From: Pyricularia pennisetigena
Lineage: Eukaryota; Ascomycota; Sordariomycetes; Magnaporthales; Pyriculariaceae
Assembly: GCF_004337985.1 (NCBI RefSeq)
Contig: NC_043742.1
Location: forward strand, 6,094,389-6,158,388
DNA length: 64,000 bases
Direction: 5' to 3'
In this document: piece by piece, positions 45,056 through 57,028 of the stretch
Layout: every line of letters begins with the position of its first letter
Position numbering within the stretch: the first letter of the stretch is position 1
Program-made: the position numbers and the translations under genes
Notes under the pieces: generated by a model
Database searches by the model: none
What the model was told of the DNA's origin: nothing
Seen by the model: the letters and a program-made list of their open reading frames with translations, nothing else

Positions 45056-46731
45056 TTTCCCATGCTTCTTGTTACTTCTTCTTCTTCTTCTTCTTTTTCT
45101 TGTTCTCCTCTTGTGTGCCTCCTCGCCTCGGCTCGAGCTCTCTTCGATTTACATGTCTGACTATTTACAACTTTTTCGCAGCTTTTCACACAACTGCGAC
45201 CCACGCTCCCTTCACGTCTTTTTCCATGATACCTATTTTCACCTAAGACCCTTTTTATTTTACGGCCGACCATATTTAACGAACAGCATGATTATCGTTT
45301 TCTGCTTTTCAACTTGTTTGTTTCTCTTTTTTTTTCTGTTTATGTTATGATACCACTTAGATCACAGTCTCTCTACGAGCTAACTTTCCTATTTTCTCTT
45401 TCCCCCCTCCCTTTCCTTGTTTCGTCTCTCCATCCCTCGATCGTTACTGCCACATGATATCTCTTTTGTTTCTGGGGCATAATCGACATCTTCTGTATGT
45501 ATATTTTCCCTCCTAATCTCCCCCCCAGCGCTCACTTGTTGTGCTTGCTCTTGCTTTTCGACGGCTGTGCCTAGTTTCGCTGCGTGTGCTTTTTAGGAAT
45601 AGATAAAAATAGGGAATAGACAACAACAAAAAATCAATCAAAAAAACTTGAAACAAACGAAAACAAGGGCACGACGTGGATTTCCCAGAAAAAAAAACGT
45701 GGATGCGGCTTCCGACAGATGCACTAAAAGACGGTTGCCAACTACCAAAACGGTCGCGCTAGAACAAAGTGGAAACAAACCAATAACGACTAGCCTCAAC
45801 GGCTGCGCCCCCTTTGCCAGGTCCAAGAGGATCCTGCACGACCGTTTGAACTATGGACAGAAAAAGGAGGAAAAAAAAAAACCAAGGCACTGGGATACGA
45901 TACGCCTCGGGGAATTTGCACCGAGCAAGCCGAAAGTCGCCCAGAAGAAAGCGCAGCACAGAGATTTTGATTTTTTCCGGGGGGTCCAAGAGGTTCGGCA
46001 CGACATGGATCTTGTGCCGGATCTGCACGCTTAGACCGCCTGAAGATGTGATGCACGTACTACTGTGTGTATACAACATTTGGCCATGGCGACAGGTGTT
46101 TAGGGTCCACGAATTTCGTCACACCCAAAAAAAAAAAAAAAAAAAAAACTAAAAGCCTCGCCATTTGGACATTGGACGATTCTGCCAGTCCCGCATCCTC
46201 CTGGGTTGGCTGAGTATATCCCAAGAAGAAAGCTCCAGGCCGGCATGCCGCTTCATGTTGCTTTGCGGAGGCGGCCCCGCAAGAAAAGGCGGCACGGCAG
46301 TGAACACGGGTCACATGGAGGGTCGGCGTGGTCGGGAGCTGACTGAGCAAAAAAGGTAGGTCTCCATCCATCGTCCAACACATTCGACATAATGCTTGCG
46401 ATTTTGCTTTTGTAAACAATGCAGGCGCATTGATGCCTTTTTGTGCTACGCGAAGTGCGCATCTCTATGTCGGCAGCCCCTCACCGGGGAAGCCGGACTT
46501 TTATGTCTATGTGCGAGAAGCCTACCGGTTGGCTAGCCTGTACCCGCCGATGGGGGTGCCCGACTGGCTTGATTGAGGTTCTGGTAAGCATATATGTAGA
46601 CGATCCCACTTTACGTTATGCTCCTGCACAACACGGACGTCCACAGTCTAGACCATATTCAGCGGGAAGGGGGGATTTACATGATGGGAGTATTATGACT
46701 ACTTCGTATGACTTGTCAATTTGAGAAGAAA

Positions 46732-46733
<2 letters not shown>

Positions 46734-46763
<30 letters not shown>
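46734..46763. repeat. Poly(T) tract, 30 nt
   Basis: Uninterrupted T run in the second desert. Confidence 0.93.
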
Positions 46764-46764
<1 letters not shown>

Positions 46765-47200
46765 TCAGAGACAGCTTCGGTGAAACCTATTTTTACCCGA
46801 AAGCCCATCCCTGGCCGAACCGGTGGCTTCCGATCAACCGCCGAGCGCGTGTCGACTCACGCTCTCGGACGAAGTTCTCAGGCCGAGGGCTCCTTGGAAA
46901 CTCGTACCGGACAAAATGATTCGCAACGGGGCGATGCGGCTTTTGTTTTAGTCGGCTTATGCCGGTATAAGCAATTTTTTACTGCTCACTATAGCATGAT
47001 GAGCGGGTTGGGTTTGAGTCAAAATTCGGGTTGTGGGCTCGTGTGGACATTCATAACTTACACACGTGGGGCGTTCCTGGCGATTTTAAATGACCACATC
47101 ACTAACTACTACTACCCCATGATGAACGGTCTATTAACTCAAAGCAAGGGACGAGATGGGCCGCACTTTGTGCCTCACGAACGAGTGGAGTTTTTTTTTT

Positions 47201-47273
47201 NNNNNNNNNNNNNNNNNNNNNNNNNNNNNNNNNNNNNNNNNNNNNNNNNNNNNNNNNNNNNNNNNNNNNNNNN
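47201..47273. other. Assembly gap (73 N)
   Basis: Run of N bordered by T10 on the left and TTT on the right, so probably an unresolved T homopolymer; the true length is unknown. Confidence 0.98.
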
Positions 47274-50200
47274 TTTCTCTTCTCTCTCCTTCTCATTGTA
47301 CCGTGGTAGCCCCATTCATCATGATGTGTACCTGGTTCTGACAGACTAGTCCCTGTCTGGTACTGCTGCAAATGTCGTGCCGTATTTAGTCACCGCATTC
47401 CTTTCCCGGGCGGTGTAAGAGCTACGGGGATAGTTACGAATTTGACTTGTCAGTTTCTTGCTAGCGAAGAAAACGCGGGTGGTGTTGTTGACTTGAGTGG
47501 TTGTTAACATATCCGGTAACGGCGACAAGCGTCCATGGTTTCTGGACTCTAGATGAAATTGGGATTGAGTAAAGACCTACTCTATTCTAAACGGAGCACA
47601 GTAGTATTTGTAGCAATGAAAGCTTTTTCCCGGACTGGAGCGCCTCGATGGTAGGCTACTTGTCGTCAGCCGGCGGTGCGTGCCTGATGCAACAACACAG
47701 GTAGGCACCTACCGACTTTCGGGGTAATCATGGATCACAGGGGTTGCCTGCTTGGGCCAGCGCACATTACTAGCGCTCTGCGCTCTTGTTCATCAGTCTG
47801 AATGCTCTGAAAAGGACTAGTTGCTTTGTTTGAACCCTCCCTCGTTGCTACATAGTTACATTCTGGGCGCATGTGTCAAAACGTTTGGCTATGAGCAATT
47901 ACTCATTACGTATTACCTACCGTGAAAATTTGACCCTGGATAAAATGGTCGGAGAAAAAAAAAAGAAAAAAAAAACCCCCCACGGTGCGGCCCACGGTGA
48001 CCTAGGGTGTCAGCTCATCCAGACCAGGAAAAGCTTGGCTAGTAAACATCAGGTAATTCTTGATCCGATCTATGGATGGTGGATGATGCGATCTATGGTC
48101 CGACCTTTGATGAATTAGCAAGTGAGGAGTTTGGTATGCCAATGAAGGCTGTGGTTGAAGTTATTCTAGCATTTCAAACTGCAGCAAAGTTGTATATGTG
48201 CACATGATAGAAGGAAAAGAGCTGGCACCGCGGAGATGCACCCATTGCTCCTCTGTGTGGTAATTTTGGACTTTTGGGGGAAGAATGTGATGGCGATCAG
48301 GCGAAGAAAAAGAAGCTGGGGTTCCACAGGGCTGACGGGAGATGTGGGGATTTTTGAACCAATTTTTTCCTTCTCTCTCCTTTTCTTTTTTTTTTTTTTT
48401 TTTTGTCGTCACAAGCTGCAAATGTGCCAAGGGCACTCTCCCATCATGCGCCTACTGTGCGTTATACTGTACATAGGTTTCTGTAAGCCACAGAAGTACT
48501 ATATATAGTCGAGAAGAAAGACGTTCGGTGCGCCAATTGCGTTCTATAACACTGATTCTTCAAGTCTGTGCTCTTTGCGTATGTGAAAAAGAATTATCAA
48601 GTTTAGGATTTTAACAAGAATGATGCAATAGGTTTTCCGACGGAAGCCAGTTACCTAGGTTCCTTGGGAGCAACCCTGATGGGCAACGCATAATAAGTGG
48701 ACTTTGGCATCGAGAAAAAAAATTCAATTCACGCGATGGTCGAAGTCCTTGGAATTAGGTGGGTCATTATGTCGTTTCTGAACCCCCCATTCAGCTTTTT
48801 CCAGACTCAGCTGCGAACGGGCACATGGCGGGGCCAAGCTTATAAATGGGGCGCGTGACTTCCAGAAACTGCCAGGGGCTAACATCATGTTGTAGCATAG
48901 GTAAGGTACTGAACGAAGTACACTGTCACATCAAACTATCACCTCATCCCAACGTGTTCTGTCACGTTGCTAGGGGAAATGGTGCCATACTATTGCAACA
49001 GTTTGGTCTGCCTGCATAGTACAGGTGTGGTTTGAATGCTTTGATATCTTTTAGGTTGACAAAAAACCTAAAAACTTGACCGCGAAAAGTAAGAGAGGCC
49101 GGTTATGTAGCAGCGGTGTACAAAGTAGGTGTAGAACAGTCGAAAATTCATGGATCTTTTCTGTGCCCAGCTCGCCTGGTACCCATCATGGAAAAGCCTG
49201 AAGGCGGCTCAAAGCGGAGTCGCCGATCCACAGAATCATGCCGCTTTGTTACCACTCCATGCCTATATTGCGGTACTTGAATTTGAACTTGTACCAGAGT
49301 GACACACCCTGGGCGCTTACACAGTAAAATTTCGACCTTGTTGGCTCAAGCAACAGTCTAATAGCCGTCGGACTAAAGATGTTTGTTCAGTACAGTGCTC
49401 GACGGGGTTGCTTCGGCATAATACTTGCGCGGCACCGTTATGCTCTCGGCGCCGAAATCGAGAGTTGCAAGTGAATCATACACCCGCGACTGACTACAGA
49501 GTCAATTTTGAGCTCCGTGGATTAGTCGCCAAAAGCCGCCAGTAAAGTAAAGCTGGTCCGCGGCGATAATCCCTGACGCCACCGCGGGCCAGGCCCTGAA
49601 TGCACCACTTTAATGTCATTGTAAACTTTTTTTTCTCTCTCTTTTTTAATCCTCCGCCCAGTCGGGGGTGTTGCCTTGCTGGAGAGTGTGGACGCAAACC
49701 ATGGACCTTTTTTTCTCTGATTTTTCCCCCATCCCTGCGGCCCACCAGGGGCCCCCGTCGCCCTATGACACGAGAATTACCTGATGGAAACTGCCCTTTG
49801 AATAAACGGCATCACGAGGCGAGCTTGCAAATTTTTATTTTTCTAAGTCATATAAAGATGACGCGATCCCGCAACCGGCGCATCGCACCGTGTCTGGCTC
49901 TAATGCTGCGAACATCGACAGATTTTCAAAATCCTTTTTCATTTATTTGTTTGCTCTCGTTGCGCAGTCAACCCAGAAGACGACAAAAACAGGAGAGACA
50001 GAGGCGCCTGACTTCATTTAGACCCCGCAACCCTGCACAAGCTCAGAAACAAGCTCTTGGTAGGTACCTTACCTAGCAAACCCCAAACTTATGTATACTT
50101 GGGTTACCATCAAGCCCCTTGGTGAGGGGAAGCGCAACAACTAATTGTATCAAATTCATTTACAGAACAGTCACGCGCTAGTTACAATTCGCTATTGCTA

Positions 50201-50897
50201 ACTACCAAGAGAAGTTTCGTCTCCTCAGTTGGACAAGCAAGTAACGTCACCTTACAGCCGAGGAACTGCGCCAATACCGCTCTGCTTAGTCTGCTTGGCG
50301 CTAGCTGGTAGATACTTTTTTTGGCAGTTGAGCCACTGCAGCAGTAGTCAGAAAGCTACAGAGGTATAGTGCGCAATACCTACGACAGTCGCACCCCCAC
50401 ACTCGGACCAGTCACCAGACCAAACGCGAAGCCGGCAGGTTTCCGTGCGACCTCCGAACTGCGAGTATTTTGACCAGGGCAAAAACAAGCAGTCTGTTTT
50501 CTTACCCAAAAAGGAATTCCTCGGTCTTGTCGCCCTGCACTGGCTTATACCTTAAAGGCGTGCGCCTCCCATGGCCTGTTCCTGACAATCAAGTTCCTTT
50601 CCCCAAGAAAAAAAAAAGACTTTTTTTTCAACACTTTGGGGAAGGTACATCGCCAATTACCAACCAATCAATTGATTCCCCTCGAGCACCTGCAGCAATT
50701 TGAGGTGCCTGTATTACATCGCCAACAGCTGCAGACGCAACAGCCAGGAGCCCAGCTCATAAGTGAGCCAGCCAGTCGGTAGCCACCACCAAAACTACCA
50801 ACATACTGCGTCGTGGGTGCCTGCCTTTAGATTACTCCACAGTTACGACAAGCCCGCGTACAACATCGAGGGCATAAGTTCCAGGAAAGTTGCCACA

Positions 50898-52556
50898 ATG
50901 CCTCACCGCGTCGCAAACTTCCTGCGCACCTCGACGCATACCCTCGAGGCCCAACTCGCCGCTGGATTCAAGCGCCAAAAAAGTCCCCCACAAACTCCCA
51001 GGCATTCCAGGAGCGCATCCCCTTCTTACGCATCATCTATCAACGAGGAGGCAGAAGATTCGGGCGTCATGACTCCAGAAAGGCACGAGTCGTCGTCTGA
51101 GGGGCACCATCACCACAGACTATCCCTCAACGGTCTTGGTCAGCTCATCCGCGGAACCAAGGACCTGCACATCCACCAGCACCCCAACCAAGCTGCTACT
51201 TTGGACCTCAAAGTTGAATCGCCACCCCTGGTCCTCTACGGAGATGCATCAACCAGCACCGGTGCCTTGTTTTCAGGCTCGATGCATATGGAACTAAAGG
51301 AGGATGTGCCCGTTGAGTCCTTCACGGGCACCCTCAGGATACATGTCACCCAGAAACGCCCCTTTACTGCGCATTGTCACGACTGTACACATCAGTACAC
51401 GGAGCTTCAAAGCTGGTCTTTTCTCAAGGCACCGCTAATGCTGACAAAGGGTAAGCGATTCCCGTCCCTAGTATTGTTTCCTCCACAAAAGCTAACATGC
51501 GCCACAAGGGTCACACTATTTCCCTTTTTCTTTCTTACTTGGCGGTCACCTCCCCGCTACTATGGACGGACCGTTGGTAAACATCGCATACGAATTCCAC
51601 GCCGAAGCCACTCCTGGCCCAGGCCACGGCCCCGGCATCAAGTTTGACAAAAATATCGAGGTCAAACGTTCCCAGCCCGAAGCAGACGTGCCGCATCACT
51701 CGATACGCGTGTTCCCTCCCATTGACGTCAAATCGAGCGCACACTATCCCCAAGTGATTCACCCCTTAGGCGTTAATACGCTGTCGCTCCGCCTGGACGG
51801 CATCGCCAAGTCCAACCCAAATTGCGGAACAGTAGAGTTCTGGAAGCTTAAAAAGTTATCGTGGAAGCTTGAGGAAAAGTCAAAAGTCATTGCGCCCGCC
51901 TGTGAGAAGCATGCACCAAAGGACGAGGCGACCTCGGAAGATGCCGGTCCAGCAAAGAAGGGCCTGGAGAGGACCGATAGCAGAATAATCGGCGAGCAGA
52001 CCTACTTCAAGGGCTGGAAGAGCAATTACTCTTCTGCCGATGATGCCACTGTCGAGATGGAGTTCGACTGGGGTCTGAGCAAGAGGCTCGAGTCAGAATC
52101 GACAAAGTCCAAGAAGCACAAACGATACGTATGCGACACCAAGTGCGCAGACGGTACTGAGGTCACGCATCAGCTTGAGATTGAGATGGTGGTGTCTCAA
52201 GAGGTAAGGACTGAGCCCTTTGTATTCCTTGGCTTAGCAAAGGCTAACTATTTGAACAGTACGCCCCAGCAAAGAAGCTAGACATGGTGACACAGACAGG
52301 CGTCGGTCGGATAATGCGTATGCACTTCAATGTCATCCTCACCGAGCCGGCGGGGTTGGGCATAAGCTGGGACAACGAAGCCCCGCCCATATACTCGATG
52401 GTCCCCGCGTCCCCTCCTGCGTACTGCGGCTCGGAAGGTTCGACCGACGAGCTGGACCTCAGCAACATCGAAACTCTGCTGGGGGGATCGTCTCCCACGT
52501 CTCCAATGACTCGCTCGCCGCCAAGCAGTTATGCAGAGGCTTCAGGCTCAGTCTAA
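50898..52556 (+). CDS. Arrestin-like (alpha-arrestin N-terminal) protein
   Basis: Arrestin-fold adaptor; fungal members link membrane proteins to ubiquitin ligases or act in sensing pathways. Exons are 50898-51450, 51509-52203 and 52260-52556, giving 514 aa. The introns are 58 bp (GTAAGC, branch GCTAAC, CACAAG) and 56 bp (GTAAGG, branch GCTAAC, AACAG), both in frame. The N-terminal 100 residues are disordered and His/Ser-rich. The arrestin N-domain follows: LDLKVESPPLVLYGDASTSTGALFSG, VESFTGTLRIHVTQKRPF, and FPFSFLLGGHLPATMDGPLVNIAYEFHAEA, which is restored across intron 1 and is the family's PF..LPG.LP block. The C-domain contains SIRVFPPIDV and VTHQLEIEMVV, then MHFNVILTEPAGLGISWDNEAPPIY. 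A Pro/Ser tail contains PPIYSM and PPAYCG, which are PPxY-like sequences of the type bound by WW-domain ubiquitin ligases. Confidence 0.88.
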
Positions 52557-53334
52557 ACAGAACGGTTTGACGGTTCCAAAACAGAACAAAACAAAACAAA
52601 AAAAAAAAAGCACGAGCATAACGATAATTTGTATTCGCGACGACTTTGCACCCCGGAAAAAGCGTTCATAATGTTAAAATCACTCTCATAACTCACAAAG
52701 AACCACCAACCGGGGGGGATGCTAGCTACGCATTTTCTTCTCACTTTGCTTCGCCTTTTTTTTATCCGCATTATACCCCAACAGAGTTATGGATTTTTTG
52801 TCTTCTTTTACTGCGGCAAGATCGCGGCATCATGGGAACCAGACTGGCATGGATTGGCCAGTCTCGGTGGCGTTCGGGTAGTGCATATGGGACTGGGAAT
52901 CAAAAAAAGGGATTACTTGGCTTAATGGAGGGAGAAGACGACTCGCTCTCATTGATGCATATTTTGAAAAGACTGGAAGAAAGCTTGAAATGGAGCTCAA
53001 TTTAGAAAAACAACAGAACAGTCATGGACTGGTTATCCTTTTCAGCGGAGTCGCTCAGTACTCACTACAAACGTAGTTACATTTTTACTGTGTACTATTA
53101 GTATGGGCAAATTACCCCGTCTCCTTCATGGCCTGGTATATACCATCAGCATCGGCTATTTGGCTTTATTTATTTTATTTTAGGTTTACTTCGTGGTAGG
53201 GGTAAAAATCACCACCCCTGAACAGTGTTGGCGACTTTGCAGGTGTGTGGAACCCCGACCCGGCGTTGTATAAAAGTACGAACGCGTGCTCGTTGGGGTT
53301 CAGTAAAATGTTTCGTTATAATGGCGATTAACGT

Positions 53335-53376
<42 letters not shown>

Positions 53377-53542
53377 AAAGTTGAAAAACGCGTTGCGGCT
53401 TTAATTATTTAACAGAAAAAACAACATCATAAAATCGATGGTGGTTGTAATTTCAGGTTTCAAAATCGGTATATTAATTAACAACTGCGATACCTGGGAA
53501 AAAACGAACGAAGTACCTGTGGGTCAAAAGTTTTAAATTACA
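52557..53542. other. AT-rich intergenic region
   Basis: About 1 kb without a supported gene. It includes the longest homopolymer of the window (T39, 53336-53374). A TATAAAAG sequence at 53269-53276 faces no gene on its strand. Confidence 0.6.
53336..53374. repeat. Poly(T) tract, 39 nt
   Basis: Longest uninterrupted homopolymer of the window, 170 bp downstream of the small secreted protein gene. Confidence 0.95.
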
Positions 53543-53989
53543 TTAACCCTGCCGTGAAAGTACCTGTGGCCAATCTACGGTGCCAAGGGGTGGTTCTTTT
53601 TGCCTGCCAACGTGGTTAACATGCCGGCCCTCAGCAACTTCCATCCACGTCAAACCCCACCTCCCTTTCAAATATTCCTTGGCTTCCGTTGACAAGAAGG
53701 CATTATCAATACTCTGAATTCGATAAGGCTTAGGCTCGCGAGTGCCCCCCTTTCTTTCCATGGAACAATCATCTTTGACACGGAATTCGACCCAAACATT
53801 ACCGACTTTCCACTTGAAGTCTTCGCCCCCGTTGGAGGTCGTGGCCTCTGTCGGTTTGTAGGCGTAAAAAGGGCCATATTGCGGTTTGTAGTCCTCCAAA
53901 ACGATAATAAGGCACCGGCCCGGTGACCCGACGGTCTTGCCCGGCAGCGCGAGCATAGCTAACGCGCCTAGGGCGTTTCTGAATAGCAT
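53543..53989 (-). CDS. Small secreted protein with two cysteines
   Basis: 148 aa from a single exon; no known family recognised. The N-terminus MLFRNALGALAMLALPGKTVGSP reads as a signal peptide with likely cleavage after about residue 20-22. The mature part of about 125 residues has only two cysteines, C26 and C75, which could form one disulfide. Alternating strand-like segments surround them (CLIIVLEDY; FYAYKP; KVGNVWVEFRVKDDC; GLTWMEVAEG). Size, secretion and a single Cys pair match small secreted proteins of plant-associated fungi, including the two-Cys beta-sandwich type, but this is structural guesswork. An alternative 3' end is possible: CAG/GTACTTTC near 53567 could act as a donor and CCACAG at about 53521 as an acceptor, changing the last few residues. 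It is isolated among AT-rich, homopolymer-bearing DNA. Confidence 0.65.
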   Translation of the reverse strand: MLFRNALGALAMLALPGKTVGSPGRCLIIVLEDYKPQYGPFYAYKPTEATTSNGGEDFKWKVGNVWVEFRVKDDCSMERKGGTREPKPYRIQSIDNAFLSTEAKEYLKGRWGLTWMEVAEGRHVNHVGRQKEPPLGTVDWPQVLSRQG

Positions 53990-55452
53990 GACTGTGAGAA
54001 CGAAGAATTGATTATTATTTAAGGAGTGGGTAGATCAAGTTGATGTCTGTTGGGGGGAAGCAAACTGGTCATTAGAACTGATTGCGAACATGGAAATTTA
54101 TACTGCTTCAAGAATGAGTAGAATGAGGCTTTTGATTGGGGTGCCCGGCTTACCGGACTTGTTATTTTTACTAAGGCTTTTTTTAAACGGTATTACTGCT
54201 TTGAGAGGCCTTGCAACACCAGTAGGGCAGACTTGTTTGACTCAAAGGCTTTGCGAATTGATCGTACAGGGTAAATCCCCTGGCGGTCAAATCCGTTTAG
54301 GCACAATGCCATTTACTTGACTTCAATGTCCTGTATCATTACAATGTTTATTCTTAGGTTTTTTTTTTCTGCATCGAATGTCTTCTTTTTCCAAGCTTTT
54401 GGTAGTTCCAAGGTTTGATCATGAAAACATTGTGAGTCCTCCATCCGCGACGGCGCCCGTATATGAAAATGCTCTTGTTGGAACCAAAGAAACTTTAACC
54501 CGACATTACCTTGGGCCAACCGCGCGGCCGTTGTTGCCACAGAAACATGTCAGATAGCAAGAAGACTGGTTGTGAACTGTGGTTATTTCTGGCCATATTC
54601 TTCGACAATCAGGGTGTGTGTGTGCAGCCCATTGACTGCGCATGTCAGACGTCAAAGTGGACAGACCAAGACTAAAGTAAGCCTACTTACGTTGCCCTAT
54701 CTTTGAAAGACGGGCTAACGGCGACTTTGGGTCCCGATCATCCGATCTGGCGGAGAGATCCAGCCCAATATCCCGAATCGGGCGCGAAAGGACCGTCTGA
54801 TGGCAAACACTAGGAATCTCTACATGGGAGTCTTGGGGGGGCGGGTTCTTACTCTTCAATCAATGACCCGATCAATGCACTCCACTCTTTGTCGACAAAA
54901 ATATCTATTATAGTAATTGCCGCTTGGGAATCTGTCCCTGGTTAAAGTTCAACCACCACCAGGAACTAGTCATGTCGCCAAAAGCGCATTGAGCCGACAA
55001 TAGGTCCAAGATACAGTATTTTACTTTGCACACGACCACCAACCTATTCTGTGGCCCTCCAGCCGCCGTATCAGTCCCCGTCGACTTGCTGACGTGTGCA
55101 ATGTTGAACATCTTGGTGCGCATTTGTCTTGTGGGCGTTCAACTCCGATGTCTTACGCCATGTGCACATATCTTGATGCCGACACCGGCAGCAGCAGTGA
55201 AGCAGACTGTCGCGTCCGTATGCATAAGGAGAGTTGGGAGTAATTTGAGATCCGAGGGTTGACTGGACATCTCCTCAGCTAGTAATGTAGGAGCACAGGA
55301 GACCGCCATAACCTTCCAGTACACCAAAACACGACACAAAAAGAAAGGTAATACGATGATAGTTCATGAATGTGTTTTTGTACATAACAATACAACCTAC
55401 TGGGTATATGGTATAACGTGAGTGGGCTCATGCTGGCACCAAAGAATTTGGC
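53990..55452. other. Intergenic region with a possible gene relic
   Basis: 1.46 kb between two minus-strand genes. Apart from the possible decayed copy at 54313-54610, nothing coding is supported. Confidence 0.5.
54313..54610 (-). pseudogene. Possible decayed relative of the small secreted protein
   Basis: Read on the minus strand this stretch shows, in the same order as the intact gene next door, LIVEEYGQ (compare LIIVLEDYKPQYG), then stops, ATTAARLAQGNVGLKF (compare ATTSNGGEDF...GNVWVEF), and AEKKNLRINIVMIQDIEV (compare TEAKEYLKGRWGLTWMEVAE). Two stop codons interrupt the first half. The similarity was found by eye, is weak and may be chance. If real, it is a broken tandem copy in the same orientation. 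Confidence 0.25.
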
Positions 55453-56628
55453 TTATATCTGCTGCTTTTGTGCTGCTCTCCATAAACTCCAAGGCAGCTT
55501 CCAGCTCGACTTGACCCTGAATGGATCAAAGTTGGCATTCTCCAGGCGCTGTAAGAAGTCAACGGCCGGGATAGCCTCCAACAAGGTCCCGAACCCACGC
55601 TTGATCTCGAGCTGTGTCCTTTCTGCACTGGCATCCTTTGCATCGTAGACGTGCTCACTTTCCCCCTCGTGCTCGAAATCATGGCCCGGGCTCTGGCCAG
55701 CTTTGAGGTTCCTGAGCATCTCCCGGGCAGTGATTAGATGATCGTTGGCCCGGGTTGCCACCTCGAAAATGGCGTCCTGCAGACCAGGAGCCTCGGGCCC
55801 ACGACGAAAGACATCCTCCTCCCGGACTCCGGCCTTGGCCATGACATCCAGCGGCAGCAGGATCGCCGGGCCGCTGCTGCTGGCATTCTCTCCCAGGGGT
55901 GACTGAACCGATGGCCTCGGTGCCGCCAGAACAGGGACACCGCGGAGGATGGCGGTGATGCCGCAGGCTTTCCCGATGTGGCTAGCCAGATGGTCGACGT
56001 GCAGCGAGCGCAGGCCCGTGGCGGCCAGGGTGGCGTACATGAGCGTCGCATACGTGTTCTCTCCGTAGTCCTCGAGGGCGGCGAGGCTGGTGAATGGGCG
56101 GTTGTCCATGTACTGCTCGCGCGTGCTCAGCAACCTCAACAGCCAGAACTTGATCGACGACGGAGATCCCCGGCGGCCCAGGTCGCTGATGACCTTGTGC
56201 AGGAGTATGGAGATTGGTTCCCGCGGCGGGTTGCCAGCGAATGTGCTGTTGATCGAGTCGCGCCAGAACTGCATGCGCATCTGGCCTATCAGCGGGTTGG
56301 ATACCGTCTCCGGCAGCCGGGCGAGCTCGAGATTGAGCGTCCGGAAGGCATCGTATGCGTCTTGGGCTGAGGGAGGGAGGAAGCGGCGGATTAGGTAGGC
56401 TTCGTAGTCGCCGTGTCTGAAGACACAGGGTTAGCAGGGGGGGCGCCTTTGTGTTTGTTAAAGATTAGTTGACGCGAGGCTTTTTACCAACCTGAGCTGG
56501 TTAACACAGTAGGCGCGTGCCTTTTCAACATCGGCCTCGGTCACTATACCACGGCGGGGCTGCGCGAAGCTGCCGGGGTAGAACTTGAGCTGCGACGAGG
56601 CGCTCCGAATACTTTTCGTGCGCAGCAT
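55453..56628 (-). CDS. NDUFAF6: NDUFAF6-like complex I assembly factor (squalene/phytoene synthase fold)
   Basis: Mitochondrial protein needed for early assembly of NADH:ubiquinone oxidoreductase. Exons are 56628-56492 and 56416-55453, giving 366 aa. The intron is 75 bp (GTTGGT, acceptor TTCAG). The N-terminus MLRTKSIRSASSQLKFYPGSFAQPRRG is basic and lacks acids, a good mitochondrial presequence. Family blocks: ARAYCVNQLRHGDYEAYLIRRFLP (across the splice), FRTLNLELARLPETVSNPLIGQMRMQFWRDSIN, LEDYGENTYATLMYATL, LHVDHLASHIGKACGITAILRGVP, and AILLPLDVMAKAGVREEDVFRRG. The Asp-rich motifs of true prenyl synthases are replaced (LNLEL; YGENT), as in NDUFAF6, so enzymatic activity is unlikely. It is divergent from RAD5, with 400 bp between start codons. 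Confidence 0.92.
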
Positions 56629-57028
56629 GATATTGCGCAGGGATGGGAAGATGGCTCTGAGTAAAAAAAATAAAATAAAAAATAAAAAAATAGCAAGCAA
56701 TCCCACTATTAGACCATCCTACTCAATCCAATTGCTTGAAACCCAGTCTCAGCAGTGACCTTCTCAGAACTAAAAATCTCCATCTCTCGCGAAGCAATGC
56801 GCTACCATGTCGAGGCGCCCACTGACACAAGAAGTAGACCCCGACTTTTTTTTGCAGGGGTAACGAAATCATGACGAAATGTTAGCGGTTTAAAATCTGC
56901 CGGCAAGTGGGGCCAGTAAAACCCATTAACGCGGTTAAGTCTGGAGAACGCGTCCGATCTTGTCAGTCGCGTCTTCCAAAAAATCAATCTTTGAAGCATT
57001 TCACAGGCCTTGTCTCGCCACTTTTGAC
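56629..57028. promoter_or_regulatory. Bidirectional promoter region, NDUFAF6 / RAD5
   Basis: 400 bp between the two start codons of divergent genes. A T-rich strand is present near 56664-56690. An MCB-type hexamer (ACGCGT) lies at 56948-56953, listed separately. Confidence 0.6.
56948..56953. promoter_or_regulatory. MCB-like element (ACGCGT)
   Basis: MluI cell-cycle box sequence 76 bp upstream of the RAD5 start codon. In yeasts such boxes bind MBF and drive G1/S expression of replication and repair genes. One hexamer alone is weak evidence. Confidence 0.35.

Larger units (their letters stand above)
45056..50897. other. Second gene desert and leader of the arrestin-like gene
   Basis: 5.8 kb without a supported gene. 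It contains an A22 tract at 46127-46148, T30 at 46734-46763, a gap at 47201-47273, T19 at 48386-48404 and several short A/T runs. Open stretches of 90-210 codons exist (for example 46708-47349, which crosses the gap) but lack motifs and contain translated homopolymers. The final 800 bp, rich in CAG/CAC, probably hold the arrestin-like gene promoter and leader. Confidence 0.55.

Noticed and set aside
46708..47349. Open frame running through the third assembly gap
   Set aside because: It includes a translated poly(T) tract and unknown bases, so its apparent length is artificial.
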